Below are positions 22,001 to 34,000 of a stretch of 64,000 nt of DNA, piece by piece. Numbering within the stretch: the first letter of the stretch is position 1; the number at the start of each line of letters is the position of its first letter. The notes beneath the pieces are model-generated. The model made no database searches. It saw only the letters and a list, made by a program, of their open reading frames with translations, and had not been told where the DNA came from. The DNA is taken from NCBI GenBank assembly GCA_947396885.1, contig OX377202.1, forward strand, positions 106,204,198-106,268,197. Direction: 5' to 3'. The position numbers and the translations under genes are program-made. The DNA is from Heligmosomoides polygyrus polygyrus. Lineage: Eukaryota; Nematoda; Chromadorea; Rhabditida; Heligmosomidae.

Positions 22001-25000
22001 CGGTAGCGCAGTCGGAGGAGGCGCGACTGTCGCGTGCGCCCGATACCAGTGGCCGTATTCATGAACGTTCCCGGGAACGTTCAAGGCTTCCCGCGGGAAG
22101 CGACCGAGGCGGGAGGCAGAAGATCGTATTCACGAACATGCCGGGAAGCAACGGGAGCCTCCCGCGCCGATGGCGGGAGGCTCCCGGCCTACCCGCACTC
22201 AACCGGTCGGGAACGCCGGGAAGCCGTCAATGAGGTGGTGTGTGCAATTGCAAGAAATAGCATTTCGATGGCGATTTTGCCATCGAAAGTCGTCTTCACG
22301 TGGGGTTATCTTCGCTCTTTCGTCTCGTAACGTGTTCCTGGGATATCTTCTGAGGAGAGGGGGGGGGGGGGGGTACGGCTTCTGTCACTTACTTGATTTT
22401 AAAGAAATCACATAATTCATCTGAAACATTGACGATGAGTAGTTCTTTCGTCGGATGCGCCACGCACTCTATTTCTCGCAATACCACTTCTTATACATTC
22501 CCATTGCCAGTCGGTGGACATTTTACGAGCAGGTCCTGCGTGGAAAAGAAGAGATCGTCAGCGAAATAGGATTGAACTTCGTAATAAACAATAAAATAAT
22601 AATAAAACTGAAGGTATGTGTAAAATTAGAAATTATTTCCTCAATAGTAGAGTAGTTCCAAAATCTTCGAAAAAGTCTACAACTGTTACCACAATCCTTC
22701 AGCCATTTCTTCTTGTAGTTTATCTTCGTCTCATCTTTAGAGAATATGGAGGATTAACTTAACCTAATAGTCGCACGTCCAACGCTGTGCGCTACGTCCT
22801 GGGTGCGCCGTGCACGCAGAGGTGTCGTAGAAATCGAACAAACGAGTGAAAGGATAGAACGCCACGAAGGTGATTACACTAACAACGGGGCATTCCCACA
22901 CGGCGATCTGTGTGTTCGATTTATTTACATGCGGCAAAATTAAAAATTTAAATGGTGCAGTTATAAATTGCATCCAATTATTTTAAATTGCTTGTTATAA
23001 ATTACAAATTAAATGATAAATTAAATTGTTATAAATTATTTCATGCATCCCAATTGTTATAAATTATTTCATGCATTTCGACTGCTTCCAAAAGGTCATT
23101 TAGGGTGCTTTAGGCGTCCATCCTCGCGTTTGGCCTCTTTAACTTCAAAAAAGGAATAGTTTTAAATTGCAATTTGTGCTGTGAAATGATCTATAAACGA
23201 GTAGTTTCTTAAGCGCTCCTTGTTATCTCCAGCCACTGAAGGTGGTTGTGCCGAAACATCAGCCGAGTGGAGTGGCAAAAGATTGTATTACAAAATAGTC
23301 TTGGTTTCTCTATTGGGGATCGTGCCACTTTTCTCGCCGATAAGCTCGGTAACAGTTCACCTTTTTTCTTCAAAATACTTTTAAAATGGTGAGAGATGGT
23401 ATGTAACTTGACAGTGCGTGAACATCTAATATTCTGTTGAGATTCGAGCAGTTTAAAGCCAGTTTTAATTTTTGTTGCTTGTTTATTATCCGTGTTTCCG
23501 TTATCCGGCCATTTTTAGGCAAAATGTCCGTAATCCGGGTCTCAAAATTTCGTTATTCGCTCATCCCTGGTTGACACAGCGGTAATTTGAGAAATTGGTT
23601 TTTGAAATCTTGCAATTCCCGCCTCCGCTGCGAATCTAACTCGTGCGTTGCGGTTGCTCCCGCTTCCCGGCGGTTCATGAATACCGACCGGGTTGTATGA
23701 AGCCGGGAGCGGGATGCGGCGGGAGCGGGAAGGCATCGCCTGCCTTCCCGCTCCCGCCGCTTCATGAATACGGCTACAGGTTCCGGGTTAGGATTTCCCG
23801 CCCAGGCCAACCAAGCCTTCCATCCCTCCGGGGTCGGTGAATTGGTAGCAGACTTGTCTGGGAAGGATAAAGCGCTGACTTGTTCATCGGCTGGCCACCG
23901 CAAGTCATTGTATGGCCAAATAGGCATTCAACTCGCCTGCACGACATCCTGTGGAAGTGGAATGCGTGGCGCATCCCAGAAGGGATTGAATAATGCCGTC
24001 CTTTATCCTTTATCCTTTATCCTTATTTTCCTCTTAGAGGGCAGCGATTCCCAAAATTTCAAACAACATGTTCATCTATTGGGGCAGGTAAATTGAAAAT
24101 TTGAACAACAGAAAAATGTTAGGCACATGTCGCGAAAGTGCGCAGCATTGGGAGGTGGAAACGCGCCAGCCAATCATAATCAAGCAGAACACCGACCGAA
24201 CACATGCCTGCCAATAAGGGCACCGACCGTACACTTCCTCACTGAAGGGCATGCCCATTCGATGCGATCTGATCATCTGGCGCGTTCTCACCCCCCCCCC
24301 CCAATGCTGCCCACTTTCGCGACATGTGCCAAATATTCCAAATTCATGGGAAAGTTTCTATTTTACTGCGGAAAAACTCGTTGTGACTTGGAAGACGTTC
24401 AGTTTCACTTCTAAAACGTTACGATTTCTTCGAATAGTGTCCAATTTGGTTCGAAAAATGTAAAATTTGATGCGAAAATGGTATACACCGTAGTCATGTG
24501 CCTTTTCGCCTGTGTAAACTGCGGTAACGCCGAATTTTTTCAATTTTTTTCAGGAATAAATGTGGTCCATTGGACTATGGTCAAATGGCGGAGGAAGCAT
24601 TCGCTAGCAGCTACAAACCCCTGGGACGATTTCGACTGGTTGCAAGGTGAGCCACATTGATGGAGTTCATATTTTTATTTTTATTTTTATTTTTATTTAT
24701 ACGGGGTTATTTATATTTTATATTTATATTTTTCTTATTTTTCTTCAAACTGATGCTCAGTTAAGCTTTTGGTAAAAGAGATTAGAAACCGATAAGGGTA
24801 CGTCGCTCAACTGGAGCTCATCCGCGACTTCAAGTTCTTGAGCGGCCGACAACACCCCTGCTATGGGAAAATCTGAACTATCAACTGATCCTCGGAGATA
24901 AAATTAAGGAATGGAAGGCATGGCGCACTCCACAACGGACGGCTCCAACCATTCTGTCCACTTAGTCTACGGGCAAATGCTTCAAAAGGAACCTAAGCAC

Positions 25001-28000
25001 CTCCACAAATGATGAGAAAACGCCACGCTTCCCTTGACCAGTGACAAGCTAAGAACTGAGAAAAAGAAGCTTTTCCAGGATCTATCCTAGTCGGAGGGGG
25101 GCATCGCTAGAAAAGTGAAGCAGTTGCAAACAGTATGGCATCTCCCCGCTAGGAAATTTCAAAGAAAAATTTTCTCCTAGGTCCGTTCACGTTTAGCCTG
25201 TTTTCAGTTTTGCCGCCGTAGTCCAAGAGTCAGAGTGAACTGCCCCCCCCCACTAGGATAGACCCGTATTTCCATTTAAAAAAGCCCTTTAGGCTTAATT
25301 TGGAAGTCCTGTGGTTTATTAGCCTCTCCACAAGCCATTGTCCACTTACTTGAGCTTGGTTAGATGTTTTGGTAGATGTCGTTGATGTGGCCTACATGGA
25401 AATGAAACGTCTTCGACAGCAGCGCTGCAGACTTATTAGGGAATGCACGGACATTAAGTGTCAAGGGATGCCATCATAGACACCTGGAGCGGTCAGCGCC
25501 CTGATTGGCTGGCACGTGTTCGGTCGGTGCTCCGATTGGGCGACGCGCTCCTCCTCCCCATGTAGGCCACATTAACTACTAGTACTCATGTTTTCTTCAA
25601 ACGATATGGTACATTTGTGTGAGAAAGTCTACCGTATGACCTTCATTATCCATCATCTGTAAGCTCTCCTAAGTGTCCAGTTATTTCTGCTTGGTTAGAT
25701 GTTTTAGCAGATGTCGTCAATGTGGCCTACATGGAAATGAAACGTCTTCGACAGCAGCATTCAGATTTATTAGGGAATAAACGGCGTTGGAAAATAATAG
25801 GCTTAGGCGCCATCATGGACACCTGAAGCGGTCAGCGCCCCGATTGGCTGGTACGTGTTCGGTCGGTGCTCTGATTGGCCGACGCGTTCTCCCTTTCCAT
25901 GTAGGCCACATTAACTACTAGTACAGATGTTTCCTTCGTATTATATGATACATTTGTGTAAGAAGGTCCCCTTTGTGACCTTCATTAGCCATCATATTTA
26001 GATTCTCCACCCGCCATTGTCCAGTTATTTCAGTTTGGTTAGATGTTTTGGTAGATGTCGTTAATGTGGCCTACATGGAAATGAAACACCTTTGACAGCA
26101 GCACTGAAGAGCTATTAGGGGAATAAACGGCATTGGACGTTAATAGCGAAGGGGCGCCATCATATACACCTGGAGCGGTCAGCGCCCTGATTGGCTGGCA
26201 CGTGTTTGGTCGGTGCTCTGATTGGCCGACGCGTTCTCCCTTTCCATGTAGGCCGCACTAACTACTAGTACAGATGTTCCCTTCATACTATATGATACAT
26301 ATGTGTGAGAAGGTGCCCTTTGTCACCTTCATTAGCCATCATATTTAGATTCTCCACCCGCCATTGTCCAGTTATTTGAGCTTGGTTAGATGTTTTGGTA
26401 GATGTCGTTAATGTGGCCTACTTGGAAATGAAACGTCTTCGACAGCAGCAGTGCAGATTTATTAGGGAATAAACGGCATTGGACGTTAATAGTGAAGGGG
26501 CGCCATCATAGACACCTGGAGCGATCAGCGCCCTCATTGGCTGGCACGTGTTCGGTCAGTGCTCTGATTGGCCGACGCGTTCCCCCTTCCCGTGTAGGCC
26601 GCATTAACTACTAGTACCCATGTTTTCTCCTATGGCACTCTATGGTACATTTGTGTGAGAAAGTCCCCTTTATAACCAGATTTCAGGTGGTTCGTCAACA
26701 GCTGCTTGATTTTTCTACAGCTCGGCATCTGCAGTGTCTTCTACATATTCGTGGTTGATCACGCTAAAGAGGTTGGTTATACTTCTGAAGCGATTTCTAT
26801 AATTGGTACATGTTGCAAAGACGCACCGCGGGAGTGCGGGAACGCGCCGTTGCTCCTACCGTAACTGCGGCAGCCAATTAGGCACCGGCTCAGCCACACA
26901 GGCAGGGTACATGATTGGCTGAGGCAACTACGATTGGAGCAAAGGCGCTTCCTGCACATCTCGCAGCGCGTTCCCGCACCCCTGCGGTGTGTCTTCGCGA
27001 CATGTACCCGCTAAATAACGCAAGTAGAAGCAGCACTGAGAGGTTTCCCTAAGTCCATTATAAGCGATAACATCATCTGGAGCTTCATTTGAAAGGACTG
27101 AATCCACCGTCGCAGCCACAGAATTGCGTGCATGGCGCACTCTCTGATTCGCCCCGAGATATTACCAGTAACTCCGCCCACTTTGAATCTTTAGAGGCAT
27201 CGTTCGTTCACACAACGAAACCCTGTAGTTGCTTGCGAGACCTGCCTGGGGCCGCGCCGCAAAATCGTATGCTCCGCCCCTTATGACGTAAGGAGGAAGA
27301 ACGCGACGCCCCATAACTCGAATGATTACTGTAGCATAACCCCACTGGGCGGAGCCAGTGCCGACTGTATCAGCCTCGATTCCCACCTCCAACACGCTTT
27401 ACGTGCCACACCACTCTCCAGAGCCACGCCCATCACTCGATGGTACTCGTCGCTATTGTGGCCTACATTGAGATGCGAAGACATGCTAGCCAGTTACAAC
27501 CAATTTTTGATTGGTGCTGACAAGTGATGCTCACACACCTCCATATGTAGGCCACATTAAGGACAAGTACTACCGAGTGGCTCCGGAAAGTGGTGTGACA
27601 TGTAAACGCGTGTTAAAGATGGGTAACAAGTCTAATGCAGTTCGCATTCGGCTCCGCCAATTGTGCTTGTGCTACAGTCATATTTCGCTTTGAGTATTGG
27701 GGTGTCACGTTCTTCCTTCTAACGTCAGAAGGGGGGGGGGGCATAAGATTTCGCAGCGCGGTCCTAGGCATCGACCGAACTTGCCTCTCTGGGTGGTAGG
27801 CACACCCGAGGCGGAATGATTGGTCTAGTGCGTCGCCACTCCACCCCCTCAAGTAGGCCACATTCCCGACTAGTACCAACTCGGCTAACGCAGCAATTGA
27901 TAAGGTTCTGTTTTCGGATCGTCGACCACATCTGGCCGCACAACGAGCTCACACGTGACGACTTCTTCCTGTTCGCGCTGCCGGCGTTTCTGCTGCTGTC

Positions 28001-31000
28001 ACTGGTGCGCAGCATCGTTGTCCTCTCGTACATCTGCCTTTTCGGCAACGTTCTGATGACCACGTGCCTGGGCATTATTCTATACGTAGGTTTGAGGACT
28101 TATTTCAGAATTGGTCGTTAATTTGGCCTACATGGTTAGGTGGGAGGTGCAGGTAGTCACAAGCGATCAAAGCATCGACGTGCACGCCCCTATTGGGAGT
28201 CACAGCAGTTCGATGCGGTCTGATTGGTCCGTCGCGATTCCTTCGTCATGTAGGCCACATTAACGACAAGTCTCTTTATTTCTTCCTTTTTCAACTTATG
28301 CGTCTCCACGAAGAGTTATGAAAACTGGCTCCGCCTCTTTTTAAAAATTTCTACGCGTGAGAATTGAACGACAGTCATAATGCTGTTAAAGTAGGATAAA
28401 CGATAAAGGACGGCGTTACTCAATCCCTTCTGGGATGCTCCAGCGCATTCTACTTCTACGGGATGTCGTGGAGGCGACATGAATGCGTATTTGGCCGTAC
28501 AATGACTTGCAATGGCCAGCCGATGAACAAGTCAGCGCTTTATCCTTCCCAGACAAGTCTGGTACCAATTCACCGACCCCGGAGGGATGGAAGGCTTGGT
28601 TGGCCTGGGCGGGAAGTCCGAACCAGGAACCTGGTATCGGGTGCACGCGACAGTCGCGCCTCCTCCGACTGCGCTACACGCGCCCGCTGTTAAAGTATCC
28701 GATACTAATTTTCAGTGAACAGAACAGCTATTTTGGCAGATTTGACAGTGTTAGCCACTACCCCGCCCCTTTAGTTATAGCCCCGCCCACTTGACCTAAC
28801 CTTGCTGCTGCAATACAGGTTTTCTAAACCGTTTTCTTTACTATTAGCAACTAGGGATTTAATTTCAAACCAAATCGAAAAACAAATCTCCATCCTGATC
28901 TTTCAGAGCGGGAAACTCGCCCGCTTCTACATGAAAACTCGTCCAAACTTTCCAAATTTATGATCTGACGCCGCTTCGGTCTTGTATAGTGGGCGACGGT
29001 GCTCCATCCCGACGTACAGTATCAGATCTTAAATTTACAACCTTTGGACGAGTTTTCTTTCAAAGAAACCTGTATTGCACCAACAGGCACAGTTGAAAGC
29101 ATATTCAGCTCCATATTTTCCCGTGGGCGGGGTTACAACCTAAAGGGGCGGGACCACGGCAGATTTTTGTCAGATTTGCTTGAGAACGGCTGTTTTTTCC
29201 CGCTGTTAGATCGTGCCACGCATTTCAATCGAATCGAGATTCTCGGTAAACGCGTAGGGGCGGAGTTGCGGCAACGAGGCGGAGCTACCCCACCGCAAGC
29301 CCAATCTCCCCTGTGAACCGCCTACATGGAACAATTGTCCGACAAAAACCCGAACCATTCCTAATAAATGGCCGAAGGAAATTCCTCATCAACAAAAAAT
29401 TACTATTTTTTCAGGAACTGGCCAGCGGGCCACATATCCCGACATCTCAGCTGCCAGCAGTGACCGATTTTAATGGAGTGGTAATGGCGGCCGGCTCAAT
29501 TTTGTACGCTCTGGAAGGCCAGGCAATGGTATGGAGCTTAATAAATATTTTTTGAAAAATCATATTTTTGACGAGAATTCAATTCTTCAGTAAAATTGAC
29601 AATATTGTGATCTGTTACAACGATGTTTTATTGCGATCAAAAATCAAGCACCAGGCGGGATCCGAACCCGCAACTCCCGCTGACCGGGCGGGAATGCTGT
29701 ACGCCATGAACCACCGGCGCTGTTTGATAGCTTGTCCGCCGAGCAGTTCGAAACGGTGCCGCTCTGATCAATCGATTTTTTGAGGCTCAAGTTCGCACCA
29801 AACAGAGCTTGCGCTTTCAAAGTATAATTCGCACGTGTTACTAGGCACCTTCCAAAAGGCTTCTCTAACTCCCATCGCATATTTTTTATTTTATTTATCC
29901 GTATATTTAAACATTTCTATCTATTTATTGTGTTTCTATTTTTTATTATCGTAATAAGCCGCTAAGCGATGAGTCACACTATTGAACGACGCTGAGTCGT
30001 GAAATTGGGGGAAATTACGGGGAACAAAAGGACATGAAAATAGCGAAAAAATACCCAGGGGTCTCCTACGTTCCTGGGGGTTCAAAAGACGTGGCGAACA
30101 CGTCGCCCAACGTGCCTGTGGAGAATCATTGACGGAAGGCCTTCGCAGCAGAGAACGCAACCAATATCGATCGATATTATCGCTTTTTTGTGGATATCGT
30201 TCAAGCGACCAGGAGCTTCAGCTCTGGTGGTTATCGAGGTCGCTGAACATGAATTTGAAGTTCGATTTTGAAGTTCGCGACGAAGCGGGACAAACGCTGA
30301 AGAAGAAGAAGAAGAAGATTTTGAAGTGCCGATCGCCATCAATCGATAATGATCGAATTATCGATTTTTATGGGTGTCGTCCACGGATCTCCCTCGATAG
30401 AGAGCCTTCGGGCTCTCTTGTTAAGAGGGATCTCGGGCCGCTTGTCGCAGGGCCACGTGGCGCGTCCCCGGGTGGTGGATAGGGGAATTAAACGCGAACC
30501 AAATGCGACCGTGTACTGCCCAGAGACGCAGGTGGGATGCAGGGGATGGACTCCTTGCTCCTGCTGTGTCGGGTCGATGCGTTCCTTGTGCGTGGGAGCG
30601 GCATGTTTGTGCACAGTGTGCGTGGATGTGTCCGTGACTGTGCGGATTGTAACTGTGTCGGCTCGGCCAAAAGCTTGCACTCGGTAGACTGGGACTACAT
30701 GTAAGGCGATTCGAGGCCGCCTTAAGTCTCGCCCCGTCCCTTCGGGCAGTCTGGCTGGCTGCCCGGAGTACCCCGCCCGCACGACAGAGCCTGACTAGCT
30801 ACCCGTGTTGTATTCCAGTCAAACACAGCAGCACTAAAGGGCCTCATTCCCCTGACCCCGAAGGAGCCATCATTTCTGCAGCGATGGGAAGGACGAGTAC
30901 GGAGAGGCTGCTAAAATCTCAAGGCCTAACCAGGCTGCGTAAATTGAGAAGGACTAGGATGACGATCTGTACTTACAACGCCCGCACGCTCGCATCGGAA

Positions 31001-34000
31001 GCATCCGTCGAGGACCTGATGATGCAAGCCAGGAAGATCAAGTACGACGTCATCGGACTGACCGAGACGAGAAGACACCACCCCCTACACGCCATCTACG
31101 ACTCCGGAGAAGAACTGTTCCTCGGAACATGCGACAGCAGGGGAGTAGGCGGCGTTGGTGTCCTCGTCAACACGCACTTGGCCATGAACATCGATTCGTA
31201 CGAGTCTCCGACAAGCCGAATCGGACGTCTGCGACTGAAGCGATGTGGCTCCGTGCCAGCCTTGACTGTGTTCGTCGCGTATGCCCCAACATCCGACTAC
31301 GACGACGAAGACGTCGAGGCCTTCTACGTGGAGCTGAAGAAGTTCTATAAGGAAGATCACACCTTCTACAAGGTGATCGTCGGCGACTTCAACGCCAAGA
31401 TCGGCCACGAAGGTCGCCGGAAGAACTTCACATCGGAACCCACGGTTTGGAGTGGAACGAGCAAGGTGAAAGGCTGTCTGAGTTTATCATGTCGACCAAG
31501 ACCATCCATGGAAACTCGCAGTTCCAGAAGCCTCCCTCCCTACGATGGACCTGGGAATCCCCCGGTGGCCAGTTCCACAACGAGATCGACCACATCATCT
31601 TCAATCGCAAGTATTGCCTGACCGATGTCTCCGTTGTCCCCAAGTTCTACACGGGATCAGACCACCGCCTCCTTCGCGCGAGGTTCCGCTTTTCGCGTCA
31701 AGGAGAGAAGGCCGCGAAGTTCAAGAAGAGGAATCCCAGAACGACCATCAACTGGGATCTCTACACCTCTCTTGTCGGCCTTTGGGAAGATGCCGTCATG
31801 GACAACGTCGACGAGGAATACGATCGCTTCGTGCACCATCTCCACGATAGTGCTAAGGGAGCCGAGAGCTTGAAGACCACCAAGAGACGTCTGTCTCCGG
31901 AAACTCTCGAGCTGATACGCCAGCGTGGAGCAGCACGAGCGTCAGGCAACTACCAACTGACGTCCGAGCTTGCAAAGCTATGCAGAGCGGCGATAAAGGA
32001 AGATCTGAAGGAGAGAAGGGCGGAAGTGTTGGCTGAAGCAGCAGAGGCAGGGTTGAGCATCCGCAATGCCCGCCGAAACTTCGCCAACTTCAAGACCAAG
32101 ATGACCGCTCTCCGACGTCCTGACGGAACCATCACCTCTTCCAGAAGGACCATGGAGAAAGTCATCCACGACTTCTACTCCGATCTCTTCGATAGCCACG
32201 TCCACCTGCCCCCATGCCATCTTCCGCAGGATGGATACGTCGTCCCCTCTGTTCTCCCTTCCGAGATCCGACACGCCATCTCGTCGGTGAAGAAACGTAC
32301 AGCACCCGGTCCCGACAGGATCAGACCCGAACACCTGAAGAACCTCCCGCCTACGCTCATCAACACCCTGGCGCGGCTCTTCACACGTTACCTGTCGGAG
32401 TGCAAGGTTCCATCTCAGTGGAAGACCAGCAGAACCGTCTTGCTGTACAAGAAGGGAGACGTGCACGACATTGGCAACTATCGCCCGATCTGCCTGTTGT
32501 CCGTAGTCCACAACTGTTCACTCGAGTCATCCTGAATAGGATTAGTAGAACGCTGGACGAAGGACAGCCATGCGAACAAGCAGGATTTCGGAGAGGATTC
32601 AGCACGATCGACCACATACACACCATTACGAAGCTCATCGAAGTGTCGCGAGAGTACAAGCCGCCGCTGTGCCTTACGTTCATCGACCTGAAGAAGGCAT
32701 TCGACTCCGTCGAGACTGAAGCGGTCATGGAAGCCCTGCTCACCCAGGGCGTTCCTACTCAGTACATCAGGGTCCTTCGAGAGCTGTACAGTGGATTCAC
32801 GACCAAGATCTCACCATTCTACAACGACGTCGTCATTGACGTGAAGAGAGGGGTTCGACAAGGGGATACCATATCCCCGAAGCTCTTCAGCGCCTCCCTC
32901 GAAAACGTCATGCGCGAACTAGAATGGGAAGACATGGGAGTGAAGGTCGACGGCCGGCAACTGAACCATCTTCGCTTCGCTGACGACATCGTGCTCATAA
33001 CACCGAGCATCAGTCAGGCGGAACGAATGCTGGCCGACTTCGATCGTGTATGTGGAAGCGTTGGACTGCAGCTGAATCTTACGAAGACGATGTTCATGAA
33101 GAACGGATGGGTTTCTGATGCCCCATTCTCGCTCAACGGAACGAACATCTCCGAATGCTCCAGCTACGTGTATCTGGGTCGCGAAGTCAACATGGCCAAC
33201 GACCTAGCACCAGAGCTGAGCAGGAGGAAAAGAGCGGCTTGGGGAGCTAGGGAAAGAGCGTCGAAGAAGTCGCGAAGAAGACGAAGAACGTCCGACTCCG
33301 TGCCCACCTATTCGACTCCACTGTTCTTCCTGCCCTAACATACGCCTCAGAGACCTGGGCTATACGAAAGCAGGATGAACACGCGATCAGCGTCGCGCAG
33401 CGTGGAATCGAGAGGACGATGCTCGGAGTGACACGACTCACGCAAGTGAGAGAAGGCCTCCGGAGTTCCGAGCTTCGCCGACGTTCGAAGATCAGAGACG
33501 CTATCGCATGGGCCAAGTCGTCGAAAATTAGGTGGGCCGGCCACGTAATGCGATTCGCAGACACCCGCTGGACGAGAGTCGTCACAGATTGGATTCCGCG
33601 GGATGTCAAAAGAACACCAGGACGCCCACCAACGCGTTGGTCGGACTTCTTCGTGAAAGCCCTGAACGACCGATATGACGCTCTTCGTGTCCCTCGAGCG
33701 AGGAGGATCCATTGGACCACTCTGGCACGCGACAGGGACGTATGGAGACGCTGCTGGCGCTCGCTCGAGCAAGTCGATGATCAGCGGGACGACAGGTGAT
33801 ACAGGTGATGGGTGTCGTTCAAGCGACCCGAAACTTCAGCAGTCGAGGTCGCTGAACACGAATCCGAAGTTTGTTTTTCAAGTGTTGATCGCTTTCAATC
33901 GATATTGATCGGATTATCGATTGGATCTATCCTAGTCGGAGGCGGGTACATAACTAAAACAATTGACTTGGGATTTACGGAGACGCTTCTAGAAAACAGA

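Noticed and set aside
26550..26575. Pairing-centre-like motif (GGTCAGTGCTCTG)
   Set aside because: It resembles the meiotic pairing-centre motifs known in C. elegans, but it is a chance variant of GGTCGGTGCTCTG inside the MITE core and is not clustered as such.
25372..26617. CRISPR-like array
   Set aside because: Units are about 345 bp with inverted repeats inside, in an intron of a eukaryotic gene. There are no short identical repeats with unique spacers.
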